A stretch of DNA of 64,000 nucleotides from Phycisphaerae bacterium. Lineage in GTDB: Bacteria; Planctomycetota; Phycisphaerae; Phycisphaerales; SM1A02. The notes under the pieces are model-generated. The model worked only from the letters and a program-made list of their open reading frames with translations. It was not told the origin of the DNA and ran no database searches. Below are positions 36,166 through 44,606 of the stretch, piece by piece. Where the stretch lies: positions 84,902-148,901 of the forward strand of contig PBAX01000005.1 of the NCBI GenBank assembly GCA_002716385.1, given 5' to 3'. The stretch's first letter is position 1, and every line of letters starts with the position of its first letter. The position numbers and the translations under genes were made by a program.

Positions 36166-37086
36166 TCAGGGCATCAGCATCTTGGCTGCACCGGCGGCGA
36201 GAATGCAGATGAAAATCACCCTGATGGTCTTCAAGGGCAGAAGATGCGTGAGCTTGGCGCCGAACCAGCTGCCGAAGATGCAGGTTGGGATCAGCCAGAT
36301 GGCGTATCTGATGGGTTCGTACCAGGGTAGATACTGAGCTGTTCCAGACTGGTCATAGAAGGGAATGCTGGAAAAAGTCAAATCCTTGGTGATTGCACCG
36401 ATGATCGACGTGAAGCACATGATCGCCGCAGATGTCGCGATAGCCTCCTGAAGCCTGAGCTTGCAGAGAAGTTCGGCCAATGGAACCGTAATGAGACCAC
36501 CACCGATCCCCAGAATGCCCGCCCCCCCGCCGGCCAAACCCCCAAGCATCAATCCACGCGTCTTCTTCACGCTGGTCGGAGGAATCGATGTCCCCGAGGA
36601 TGCCTCCATTTCCCGGCTCGAACCGGTTGACTTCTTGAAGAACCAGAGATCGAACGGCAGAAACGAACGGAGCCCACTTCTGCCCCCCATTAGTTTTCGC
36701 ACATTCTGGAAAATGACGTAGATCAGAAAAATCCCGAAGATGCGCTTCATCAACTCGTTCGGGGTGACGTTGCTTACGAAGACGCCTCCGATGATCGCCA
36801 ATACCGCCATGGGCGCGGCGACCTTCAACAATGACGTGTTCAGTGCACCTTCACGGTAGTGGCGGATGGCTGACGGGAGCGCCACGAAGAAGGTCACGTT
36901 CATGGCAGCAGCCTGGGCGAGGTGGATGTCGCGACCAATGAGAAGGGAGATGGCGGGTATCGTGACCACCGCCCCTCCGATGCCCAGCAGGCCGCCCGTG
37001 AGGCCGGCGGCGACACCGATCGCCAGAAGGGTTCCGACCTCCCACAACTCCATGGACCAGATTTGCATGGCCAAGCTGGGTAGCAT
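36166..37086 (-). CDS. TauE/SafE (TSUP) family sulfite or organosulfonate permease
   Basis: 306 residues, with the duplicated TSUP motif AAGLTGGLLGIGGAVVTIP in the first half and LAGGGAGILGIGGGLITVP in the second; about eight helices in two four-helix halves, joined by a hydrophilic stretch (about 145-180). The family exports sulfite, sulfoacetate or related anions; the substrate is unknown. It diverges from the EamA gene with only 69 bases between starts. A -10-like box lies 6 bases before the ATG. Confidence 0.88.
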   Translation of the reverse strand: MLPSLAMQIWSMELWEVGTLLAIGVAAGLTGGLLGIGGAVVTIPAISLLIGRDIHLAQAAAMNVTFFVALPSAIRHYREGALNTSLLKVAAPMAVLAIIGGVFVSNVTPNELMKRIFGIFLIYVIFQNVRKLMGGRSGLRSFLPFDLWFFKKSTGSSREMEASSGTSIPPTSVKKTRGLMLGGLAGGGAGILGIGGGLITVPLAELLCKLRLQEAIATSAAIMCFTSIIGAITKDLTFSSIPFYDQSGTAQYLPWYEPIRYAIWLIPTCIFGSWFGAKLTHLLPLKTIRVIFICILAAGAAKMLMP

Positions 37087-37092
37087 TGTCGC

Positions 37093-37098
37093 AGCCTA
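37093..37098 (-). promoter_or_regulatory. -10-like box TAGGCT, leaderless-start candidate
   Basis: TAGGCT on the minus strand is 6 bases before the TauE-like ATG at 37086. Weaker match to consensus (3 of 6) than the others; supported mainly by its position. Confidence 0.28.
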
Positions 37099-37143
37099 AC
37101 AGCGCAGCGGGTCCTTCATGGCAAATCAACCCACTATCTGGAA

Positions 37144-37149
37144 TCTATT
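37144..37149 (+). promoter_or_regulatory. -10-like box TCTATT, leaderless GTG start
   Basis: TCTATT ends 6 bases before the GTG at 37156. With the opposite box at 37093 it forms a very short divergent promoter pair, without ribosome-binding sites. Confidence 0.3.
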
Positions 37150-37155
37150 CGACAC

Positions 37156-38106
37156 GTGACCAGCCGTTCAAAGATCTTCAAGGCAGACGCACTCCTCCTT
37201 ATCCTGGCGATGATCTGGGGCTCGGGCTTCATTGCGCAGAAGCTGCCCATGGAACTCATTGGGCCCATGACATTTGTCACGATCCGACTACTGCTCGGCG
37301 CTCTCTTTCTTCTTCCATTCCTGTTCATACGAAGCGTTCCAGCCAATCCCGAATTTCCCGGATGGAGAAAACTGCTCCCCGGACTGCTTGGCGTGATTGT
37401 CGTCGTCTTCCTCGGAACATGGTTGCAACAGGTCGGACTGATCACCACCGAAGCAGGAACCGCCGGCTTCATCACCGGCCTGTACGTGATCTTCACTCCC
37501 ATCCTCGGACTCTTCATCGGTTACAGAGTCAGAGGCCTGACATGGATGGCGACCATCATCGCCGTCTTCGGGCTGTTCATGCTGACGGTCGCCGGCAGAC
37601 CCACCATCAACATCGGCGATCTTCTGATTCTGCTCTCAGCGATCGCGTGGGCTGCTCAGATATTGTTCGTGGGCTGGCTGGCTCCGAAGATCGACGCGAT
37701 TCTGCTGACCGTCATCCAGCTGGCAGGCGCCGGCCTGCTCTGCCTGATCATCACACCATTCTTCGAGCCCCTATCACTCGAGAACATCCTTCAATGCAAG
37801 GGATCACTGCTCTACAGTGGCCTGATCGCATCGGGTCTGGCCTTCCTGCTTCAGGCCGCCGCACAACAGGACGCACCACCAGCCCACGCAGCGATTCTCA
37901 TCAGCCTCGAATCGGTCTTTGCCGTTCTGGCGGGATGGCTTATGTTGAATGAGGAATTGACCCCACTGCAGTTCACCGGCTGTGGAATCATGTTCTTCGC
38001 CATCATACTCGCGCAGATTAAGCCGCCTCGAGCCGCGTTCGGGACAACCGGTTCAACGATCGAAGGCGTGGATTGTTCTCAGAAGCAGCCGTCCGATGTC
38101 CAGTGA
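37156..38106 (+). CDS. EamA/DMT-family transporter
   Basis: 316 residues with ten hydrophobic helices in two EamA repeats. Repeat one begins ALLLILAMIWGSGFIAQK, repeat two LLILLSAIAWAAQILFVGW, and the typical AHAAILISLESVFAVLAGWLMLNE helix follows. Drug/metabolite transporters export amino acids or metabolites; the substrate cannot be assigned. The start is GTG. It converges with the FHA-sigma gene with a 7-base gap. Confidence 0.88.
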   Translation: MTSRSKIFKADALLLILAMIWGSGFIAQKLPMELIGPMTFVTIRLLLGALFLLPFLFIRSVPANPEFPGWRKLLPGLLGVIVVVFLGTWLQQVGLITTEAGTAGFITGLYVIFTPILGLFIGYRVRGLTWMATIIAVFGLFMLTVAGRPTINIGDLLILLSAIAWAAQILFVGWLAPKIDAILLTVIQLAGAGLLCLIITPFFEPLSLENILQCKGSLLYSGLIASGLAFLLQAAAQQDAPPAHAAILISLESVFAVLAGWLMLNEELTPLQFTGCGIMFFAIILAQIKPPRAAFGTTGSTIEGVDCSQKQPSDVQ

Positions 38107-38113
38107 ACTGACG

Positions 38114-39145
38114 TCAACCCTCTTCCGCTCGTAGTCGGTCGACGATCTCACGCACCTGCTTGACCAATCGCATCTTGGCATGACGAATGGCGGCCGGGGT
38201 CATCTCGAGTCGCTCGGCGACCTGTTCGACCGGAACACCACGGACGCCATAGAGCTCGAAGGCCTTCCATGTACGATCCTCGACACTGCCGCGAACTTCG
38301 GTCATGGCTCTCTGCAGAAGCTGCTCCGTCCATTGACGATCCCAGGCGGCATCGACATCCGGCATTTCAGCCGGCGGATCGTAATCATCCTTGATGAAGG
38401 TGCTGGGTCGCTTTCGGCGATGACGAGCACGAATGGCATTCAATGTAACCCGCTTGAGATAGCCACGAAAACGTCCTTTCGCCGGGTCGTATTCGAACTG
38501 ATCGGAAACACGGAAGAACCCGAGCAACACATCCTGCAGTACATCATCCGCATCCTGGGCCCGCAACCCCGCGTTTCTCGCAAAGCCGGCAATCACACGC
38601 GCATACTTCTCGGTGAATTCCTGCCAGCCAAGCTCTCGATCCATGGAACCATCCGCCTGAAGCCGAATGAAGATGCTCGCTCGTGTTGCATAGATGGATT
38701 CCTTGTCGTCGTCCTTCGCCGCAGCGACATCCGCCTCATCAGAAGCCGTTGAAGACTCAGGCTGATCGGCACTCTTGGAGTCAGCAGCGGGCGAGTCGGT
38801 CTTTTCCGGACCGATCCGAACAAGAAGCTTCCACGGTCCGATCGTGAGCAGATCCCTGTCGAAGATCTCCTGAGAGTCGCCTTTCTCAAGAAACATCATG
38901 TTCACGGCGAGTCCGGCCCGCGACTCGTTGTCGTGAATCGAGACCTTGCCATTCTCCATGAGAATGGAGGCATGCTCCCGTGAGACGCTGCTCTCATTGA
39001 GGACAATTCCACATTCCTTGGAACGGCCTATGGTGACTGGGGACCCGAGGCTGACCCGGATCCGTTCAAAGCTATCCGGGCCAGAAACGGATATCAGATC
39101 CATTTCGTCCGTACTACGATCCGGCATGACGGCTTCTTCAGTCAT
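38114..39145 (-). CDS. ECF sigma factor with N-terminal FHA domain
   Basis: 343 residues. Residues about 15-110 form an FHA domain, with the phosphothreonine-binding motifs GRSKECGIVLNESSVSREHA and an NG turn; a low-complexity acidic/Ser linker follows (about 115-155). Region 2 is LRAQDADDVLQDVLLGFFRVS and FRGYLKRVTLNAIRARHRRKRP; region 4 is WKAFELYGVRGVPVEQVAERLEMTPAAIRHAKMRLVKQVREIV. The fusion implies that a Ser/Thr kinase controls this sigma factor through phosphopeptide binding (inference from FHA biology). A longer frame starts at 39175, but ATG 39145 with a TATCAT box 6 bases upstream is preferred. No kinase gene is in the window. Confidence 0.85.
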   Translation of the reverse strand: MTEEAVMPDRSTDEMDLISVSGPDSFERIRVSLGSPVTIGRSKECGIVLNESSVSREHASILMENGKVSIHDNESRAGLAVNMMFLEKGDSQEIFDRDLLTIGPWKLLVRIGPEKTDSPAADSKSADQPESSTASDEADVAAAKDDDKESIYATRASIFIRLQADGSMDRELGWQEFTEKYARVIAGFARNAGLRAQDADDVLQDVLLGFFRVSDQFEYDPAKGRFRGYLKRVTLNAIRARHRRKRPSTFIKDDYDPPAEMPDVDAAWDRQWTEQLLQRAMTEVRGSVEDRTWKAFELYGVRGVPVEQVAERLEMTPAAIRHAKMRLVKQVREIVDRLRAEEG

Positions 39146-39554
39146 GACCGCATGATACCGGCACTGAGGGGGCATTCGCGAATGATGGCGGCGAGGGCGA
39201 GTGGAGACTCTCGAAACCTCGAAAACGACTCTAAACGGATCATCCTCGCCATGACCGGCCGTTAAATACCTCTAAATAGATCCTGCAATTTCTTCGTTGA
39301 TTCAAACGAACATATCGGGCGGCCGGACCGTCCTGCTGGTTCGGCATGCGAGCGACTGCACGCCATTGACGCGTATGACGGACACACCACACGATCCGGC
39401 TGCGCAAACGTGAGACTCTGGATGATCTTTGAACATTTGAAATGACTGATTTGTCGAATGACTTCATGTCAAAGATGCTTCTTGGATCGTATCTACTTAT
39501 TGACCAGAACCAATTTCCACCGCCCTCTTTCAAGTCGCAATTTGGAGCAAGTAA
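39146..39554. promoter_or_regulatory. 409-base regulatory gap upstream of the LPMO gene
   Basis: No coding frame was seen. An 8-bp stem with one wobble lies at 39322-39345 (GCCGGACC / GGTTCGGC). A longer imperfect dyad lies at about 39428-39477, where CTTTGA...GAAATGAC faces GACTTCATGTCAAAG. The last 150 bases are AT-richer than the surrounding genes and end in GGAG, 7 bases before the LPMO ATG. The length and structure suggest a regulated leader. Confidence 0.4.
39152..39157 (-). promoter_or_regulatory. -10-like box TATCAT, leaderless-start candidate
   Basis: TATCAT on the minus strand ends 6 bases before ATG 39145, identical in sequence and spacing to the box before the threonine aldolase gene. 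Confidence 0.45.
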
Positions 39555-40802
39555 ATGACTGCATGGAAAAGTATGGCTTTTCTTGCCCTGGCACTACCAG
39601 CCGGCACCGCCCTTGGACACGGATCCATGGGATACCCCATATCACGAACCTACAGCGCCTATCTTGAAGGTCCGGAATCCCCGATTTCGGACGCGGTTCA
39701 GGATGCTGTTGCATGCGGTGGTTCCCAACCGCTGTATGACTGGCACGAGGTCGCCAACTTCTTTCCGGGTACACCCGAATACCAGCGGGAAATCCCGTAT
39801 GAGCTGTACATACCCAATGGCCGACTGGCCAGTGGCAACAACGACAAGTACGCCTGCTATGACGCAGCCAGAAACGACTGGCCAGCGACCCAAATGACAT
39901 CCGGTCCGACTCAGCTGACCTGGGCCGCGACCGTCGTCCACAATCCCAGCATCTTCAAGGTCTGGGTAACGACGAACGACTGGGATGCGACAACACCCCT
40001 GAACTGGGATCAGATGGAGGAACTCGAAGTAGGCGAGGTCCAGCTGATCGGTAATGAATACAAGTTCGAAGTGGACTTCCCGGAACGCACGGGCCGTCAT
40101 GTCGTCTATTGCATCTGGCAAAGACTCGATCCCGCGGGGGAAGGCTTCTATTCCGCCTCTGATGTCATCTTCGGCGAAGGCGGTGACGAAAACGAGAATG
40201 ATGACGACAACGACAATGACAATGGCAATGATGAAGGCAATGAGGAAGACGACAATCAGGGAGGCACCGATCCTCAGGGTCCCGACTCCGCCTCGATCAC
40301 ACTGGTAGATCAGTGGGACGGATCATGGCAGGGGCGGATCACCGTCGACAATTCCTATGGCGACCTGGCGATGCTGAGCTGGGAACTCTCATGGGAAGGC
40401 GGACCCGACTTCGTCAGCCTCTGGGATGGCACGCTTTCGCAGGAGCAGGGCCGTACCGTTGTGCGTGACGCCGGCTGGAACGCCTACATACCAGCAGGCG
40501 AATCCAAGACATTCGGATTCATCGCCAATGGAGAATGGGCTCCAGTCTTCAGCAATGTTGAACTCAACGGCTATTCGATCAACATGGATGGCGTCGATAA
40601 CAATGACGACGACGTCAATGAATCCGAACCATGCAACGGAGACCTGAACTCTGATGGAATCGTGGATGTCCTGGACCTCCTGTCAATAATTGATGTCTGG
40701 AACAGCGTTGATCCCGGTAACCCCGCGGACCTTGACAACGATGGTGTGGTGGCCGTCGGAGATGTCATGATCGCACTGGAATCCTGGGGGCCCTGCCCCT
40801 GA
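39555..40802 (+). CDS. AA10 lytic polysaccharide monooxygenase with CBM2 and dockerin
   Basis: 415 residues. The signal peptide cuts before His22 (TALG|HGSMGYPIS), giving the N-terminal histidine of the copper brace; the second brace histidine is His129 (TWAATVVHNPSIF) and the axial aromatic is in AGEGFYSASDVIF. Conserved AA10 segments QPLYDWHEV, NDKYACYDAARNDWPAT and DATTPLNWDQME are present. A linker of Asp/Asn/Glu repeats (about 207-245) leads to a CBM2 (about 250-345) and a C-terminal two-repeat dockerin (NSDGIVDVLDLL, DNDGVVAVGDVM). It oxidises crystalline cellulose or chitin; the CBM2 favours either. AA10 enzymes are uncommon in planctomycetes. A terminator follows at 40947. Confidence 0.93.
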   Translation: MTAWKSMAFLALALPAGTALGHGSMGYPISRTYSAYLEGPESPISDAVQDAVACGGSQPLYDWHEVANFFPGTPEYQREIPYELYIPNGRLASGNNDKYACYDAARNDWPATQMTSGPTQLTWAATVVHNPSIFKVWVTTNDWDATTPLNWDQMEELEVGEVQLIGNEYKFEVDFPERTGRHVVYCIWQRLDPAGEGFYSASDVIFGEGGDENENDDDNDNDNGNDEGNEEDDNQGGTDPQGPDSASITLVDQWDGSWQGRITVDNSYGDLAMLSWELSWEGGPDFVSLWDGTLSQEQGRTVVRDAGWNAYIPAGESKTFGFIANGEWAPVFSNVELNGYSINMDGVDNNDDDVNESEPCNGDLNSDGIVDVLDLLSIIDVWNSVDPGNPADLDNDGVVAVGDVMIALESWGPCP

Positions 40803-40946
40803 GATCTCGGCATGACTCGTTTCCTTACCGGGAGGAAGAGCTCGGCTAGGAGAGAGTTTGCGGAGAACATGGAACACCCGTTGTTCCTCATTCCAGCCAT
40901 GGGCTGATTCGATCACGCTTTGGGTCGCCCAGGTTCCATTCAAAGG

Positions 40947-40990
40947 CAACGCCTCGACAAACGGAAGTGGTCGAGGCGTTGTCCATTTTT
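40947..40990 (+). terminator. rho-independent terminator of the LPMO gene
   Basis: A perfect 12-bp stem (40947-40958 and 40970-40981) with an 11-base loop is followed by TCCATTTTT. It lies 144 bases after the LPMO stop. The rest of 40803-41208 contains no gene I can support. Confidence 0.85.
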
Positions 40991-41208
40991 GCTCCCCGTT
41001 TGTGCGTAAAAAGCACCATCCAAGACATCTTCCCGAAGATGCACTCCTGCCCTCTCCCCATTGAAAGGAGCTGCCCGTGACGAACCATTGGATTTCGTCA
41101 TAATCTATTCAGGCAATGGCGACACCCTCCTCACTTCAGGGAGCCCGCCCATCGATCTAACAGCTTCCCTACCACAAACCCATGTGCCCCTGGAAGGAAC
41201 ACTGACTG

Positions 41209-41643
41209 ATGAGCGACAAATGGGATCTTCGGTTTCTTGAACTTGCCGATTGCATCGCGAAATGGAGCAAGGATCCTGATCGAGGAGTTGGCTGTGTGAT
41301 CGCCTCTCCCGATCGGCGAGTCTGCGCCACGGGCTTCAACGGCTTGCCTTCCGGAGTCGAGGATCATCCCGACAGACTCATGAGACCGGCCAAGTACGAT
41401 CTCATGTGTCACGCGGAAGCCAATGCGATCGTGCAATGCGCCAGACATGGGGTCTCCCCGATCGGCGCCACGATCTACTGCACCTTCTTTCCATGCATCC
41501 AGTGCGCCATCATGATCGTGCAGGCCGGACTGTCGAGAGTCGTCTCACGGGAACTGGGACCAGGAGACGAGCACTGGGCCGAAAGCATCGCCAAGTCACA
41601 GGCGGTCTTCACAGAGGCCGGCATCTCCTGGGAAATGATGTAG
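41209..41643 (+). CDS. dCMP deaminase-family zinc cytidine deaminase
   Basis: 144 residues. Zinc site: His-Ala-Glu in LMCHAEANAIVQCARHG and the cysteine pair in FFPCIQCAIMIVQAG. The layout (CNTxH-like N-terminus, RGVGCVIASPDRRVCATGFNGLP) matches ComEB/dCMP deaminases that convert dCMP to dUMP for thymidylate synthesis; deoxycytidine or a modified nucleotide is possible. AAGGA lies 10 bases before ATG. Its stop overlaps the GTG start of the acyltransferase gene (TAGTG). Confidence 0.9.
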   Translation: MSDKWDLRFLELADCIAKWSKDPDRGVGCVIASPDRRVCATGFNGLPSGVEDHPDRLMRPAKYDLMCHAEANAIVQCARHGVSPIGATIYCTFFPCIQCAIMIVQAGLSRVVSRELGPGDEHWAESIAKSQAVFTEAGISWEMM

Positions 41644-42797
41644 TGGCTCATACTGCTCGAGCTGCAACACCGCCATCAAGTACGAAATATTCACTTCGTA
41701 TAAACAACTTCGACTTGATCAGACTGCTGGCCGCATCACAAGTGCTGGCGACGCACCTTCTGTTCTATTTGAAACTTGAGCCAAGTTCCACAATCGGCAG
41801 GTTCCTCTTCTTCACACTTTTGAACTTCCCGGGTGTGCCCATATTCTTCGTGATCAGCGGATTCCTGATTTCTCTGTCATGGGAACGTAACAGCTCGCTT
41901 AAAACCTATGTGACCAATCGCTGCCTTCGCCTCTTCCCTGCACTTTGGACATGCCTGGCCGTGACCATACTCGTCATGCTGGGATCGGGATATCTGACAG
42001 CGGCGGTCTTCCATCTTCAGGAGTTCCTGACATGGGTCTTCTGGCAGAGCACGATCTATCAGACGTATACCTCGGGCATGCTTCAGGGCTTCCCGACAGC
42101 TGGAAATCCGAATGGAAGCCTCTGGTCCATACCCATCGAGATGCAGTTCTACATCCTGCTGCCCATGCTCTATCTGATTCTGCCCAGATCACGAAGTGGT
42201 TTTCTCTGGGGGCTCATTGGCATCACCGCCCTGCTTGCCTTGACAAGCGAATGGATAGTGAAGACCCAGAACATGGATAACAGACTGGGATTCGGTCTGC
42301 TGATGGTCTCCTGCCTGCCCTACGCGTACATGTTCCTTCTGGGGGTGATCATCCAGCGATGTCTTCCGATCCTGATGCCGGTGCTACGCGGCATGTTGTT
42401 GCCATGGTTGATCTTCTATCTGTGCACAACCCTTGGGCTGCACTATCTCGGAGGATGGCAGACAGGCGTGAGACTCGGCACCAACACTCCCCCCATTTTC
42501 ACTTCGGTGATCATCGCCATGATGACTATCTCGGCCGCCTACACATGGCCGACCGTGAGCGATCGATTACTCAGGGGCAATGACATCTCCTACGGCACCT
42601 ACATTTACCATCAGGTCTTCATAAATCTGGTCTTGTATCTGGAGATCGCTGTGGTGGCATGGCAGATCATCATCGTGGTTCTCGCGACCTACACCTGCGC
42701 CATCCTTTCATGGCTGTTCATTGAAAAACCGTCGCTTTCACTCAAGCAGAAGACGTTGCGACGTACCTCTTCACCCATTCGGGCGAATGACAAGTAG
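41643..42797 (+). CDS. membrane acyltransferase 3 (OafA/YrhL type)
   Basis: 384 residues with about ten membrane helices. The start of the family domain is NNFDLIRLLAASQVLATHLL, with the catalytic His after the first helix, followed by FPGVPIFFVISGFLISLSWE and GSLWSIPIEMQFYILLP with a conserved Glu. These enzymes O-acetylate or acylate envelope polysaccharides or lipids. The start is GTG at 41643, overlapping the deaminase stop; the frame extends further upstream only as a shadow. Co-transcription with a dCMP deaminase has no obvious metabolic link. astB follows 9 bases later but has its own -10 box. Confidence 0.85.
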   Translation: MAHTARAATPPSSTKYSLRINNFDLIRLLAASQVLATHLLFYLKLEPSSTIGRFLFFTLLNFPGVPIFFVISGFLISLSWERNSSLKTYVTNRCLRLFPALWTCLAVTILVMLGSGYLTAAVFHLQEFLTWVFWQSTIYQTYTSGMLQGFPTAGNPNGSLWSIPIEMQFYILLPMLYLILPRSRSGFLWGLIGITALLALTSEWIVKTQNMDNRLGFGLLMVSCLPYAYMFLLGVIIQRCLPILMPVLRGMLLPWLIFYLCTTLGLHYLGGWQTGVRLGTNTPPIFTSVIIAMMTISAAYTWPTVSDRLLRGNDISYGTYIYHQVFINLVLYLEIAVVAWQIIIVVLATYTCAILSWLFIEKPSLSLKQKTLRRTSSPIRANDK

Positions 42798-42800
42798 AAT
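42795..42800 (+). promoter_or_regulatory. -10-like box TAGAAT, leaderless-start candidate
   Basis: TAGAAT (5 of 6 to consensus) ends 6 bases before ATG 42807 and overlaps the acyltransferase stop codon. No Shine-Dalgarno is present. Confidence 0.42.
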
Positions 42801-42806
42801 CGTGAC

Positions 42807-44120
42807 ATGACTCTGCGTGAAATGAACTTCGATGGACTGGTAGGCCCCACCCACAACTACGCGGGCCTCTCATTTGGAAACGTCGCCTCCAAGGATCATG
42901 GTGGAGAGGTCAGCCATCCACGAGCCGCAGCGCTTCAGGGAATCGCGAAGATGCGATCCGTCGCCGAGATGGGCTTTGATCAGGGGTTCTTCCCGCCGCT
43001 TCTCCGACCGGCTCCATGGGTCCTTCGCTCCGCCGGCTTCGTGGGTGATGACAAGGAGATCCTGAAGGGAGCCGCCAGCACCGATCCGGTCCTGCTTGCA
43101 CAGGCCTGCTCCGCTTCATGCATGTGGACCGCCAATGCCGCCACCATTTCACCATCAAGCGACACCAATGATGGGCGTGTCCACCTGACGCCGGCGAATC
43201 TGATTGCCCAGTTCCACAGATCGATTGAAACCTCGCAGACTGCTCGTGCACTGAAGGCGGCGTTCCCGGACACCTCGATGTTCGCTCATCACGATCCACT
43301 GCCAGCGAGTACGCAGTTCGGTGACGAAGGCGCCGCCAATCACACTCGATTGGCAACCACCAAAGGCTTTGCCCATCTCTTTGTGTATGGAGCCGAGCAT
43401 CGTCGTCCGGATGCGGCCAGACCAACCCGTTTCCCGGCAAGACAGACCCTCGAGGCTTCAGAAGCCGTCGCAAGAAGACATGGCGTCGGAAATCCCATCT
43501 TTATTCAGCAGAATCCCGATGTGATTGATCAAGGCGTCTTTCACAACGATGTGATCAGCGTCGGAACCGGACGTGTCCTGCTCTATCACGAGCAGGCCTT
43601 TCTTGACAACGATCGAACCATGGAACGAATTGCTGGACTTCTGGGCGACGATTTCACACCACTCATGGTTTCCGAAGACATGGTCTCGGTTGACGACTGT
43701 GTGTCCACCTATCTCTTCAACAGCCAGCTTCTGGAAAGAGCGGATGGCTCAATGATCCTCGTAGCCCCCATCGAGTGCCGCGAGAACCAGAGTGTTCATG
43801 ATCTCTGCCGCAAATGGTGCGAAGAGGACAACCCCATCCAGGCCGTTGAATGGATGGATGTCCGTGAATCGATGCACAACGGCGGCGGGCCTGCCTGTCT
43901 GCGGTTGCGTGTGCCGCTTAATGAACGAGAGCGAGCCGCAGTACATCCTAGTCTGGTCCTGACACCCTCACGAGCCGATCAGCTCGAGACATGGATTCAG
44001 AAGTGGTATCCGGAATCGCTTCATCCTGAGCAGCTGTCGGATCCCAACTTGTACGATCAATGCCATGCCGCCATGGCTGAACTCGAGCAACTGCTTGAGT
44101 TTCCGATCATTCCAGCTTGA
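42807..44120 (+). CDS. astB: N-succinylarginine dihydrolase
   Basis: 437 residues, guanidine-modifying amidinotransferase fold. Removes two ammonia from N2-succinylarginine to give succinylornithine, step two of the arginine succinyltransferase (AST) pathway. Diagnostic segments: EMNFDGLVGPTHNYAGLSFGN at the start, HHDPLPASTQFGDEGAANHTRL, FHNDVISVG (catalytic His) and MHNGGGPACLRLRVPL with the nucleophile Cys near the end. No astA, astD or astE is adjacent; an aminotransferase at 17.6 kb and an aldehyde dehydrogenase at 49.4 kb are in the window but not AST-specific. A second gene of unknown function follows. Confidence 0.95.
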   Translation: MTLREMNFDGLVGPTHNYAGLSFGNVASKDHGGEVSHPRAAALQGIAKMRSVAEMGFDQGFFPPLLRPAPWVLRSAGFVGDDKEILKGAASTDPVLLAQACSASCMWTANAATISPSSDTNDGRVHLTPANLIAQFHRSIETSQTARALKAAFPDTSMFAHHDPLPASTQFGDEGAANHTRLATTKGFAHLFVYGAEHRRPDAARPTRFPARQTLEASEAVARRHGVGNPIFIQQNPDVIDQGVFHNDVISVGTGRVLLYHEQAFLDNDRTMERIAGLLGDDFTPLMVSEDMVSVDDCVSTYLFNSQLLERADGSMILVAPIECRENQSVHDLCRKWCEEDNPIQAVEWMDVRESMHNGGGPACLRLRVPLNERERAAVHPSLVLTPSRADQLETWIQKWYPESLHPEQLSDPNLYDQCHAAMAELEQLLEFPIIPA

Positions 44121-44207
44121 AAAGTGAACATCTGATCACACATGGACCTCGCGAGGGCATAGATGGAAATGCCCTCCCATGCCCTGATTCACGCCAGGAA
44201 TGTCCAC

Positions 44208-44405
44208 ATGAAAATGTACTTGCTCCGAAACGGCTCCCTCGCCCTTGATCTCAACCGCCGCTCAAACGGATGCCTCTACGTCCAAAGATCCGATCTCGGC
44301 TCGGCCGCCTGGATCCCTCCCAGCATGATCAGATCCACCCTGAAGACCCGACAGGCATATGAACTGGCCAAATCAACCGACATACCCCTCCTGGCAGCTG
44401 GCTGA
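44208..44405 (+). CDS. small protein of unknown function (low support)
   Basis: 65 residues from ATG 44208 with AGGA 8 bases upstream; an ATG at 44163 would give 80. There is no signal peptide or known domain. It contains LALDLNRRSNGCLYVQRSDLGSA, a beta-like stretch. It sits between astB and a terminator at 44449, with no overlap on the other strand. It may be real but could be chance. Confidence 0.35.
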   Translation: MKMYLLRNGSLALDLNRRSNGCLYVQRSDLGSAAWIPPSMIRSTLKTRQAYELAKSTDIPLLAAG

Positions 44406-44448
44406 ATGGATCCGCCAGTCCTGCCCAAGTGCCCCGATCCACTTCTGG

Positions 44449-44467
44449 GGGCCATCAGGCCCTTTTT
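44449..44467 (+). terminator. short GC-rich terminator
   Basis: GGGCC (44449-44453), loop ATCA, GGCCC (44458-44462), then TTTTT to 44467. The 5-bp stem is short, but the U-tract is clear. It should end the astB transcript. Confidence 0.65.
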
Positions 44468-44606
44468 CACCAGGGGGTCTGGCCCATGAACCACTTCCGG
44501 ATACCGGGGGGCTCCACGAAGCTGAAAGAGGATTCTCGAAGTAGACTCTGTGGTCCGGCATGGAACTCAAACATGCCAATCAATCGAGCCCTTCTGGAGA
44601 GCCCTC

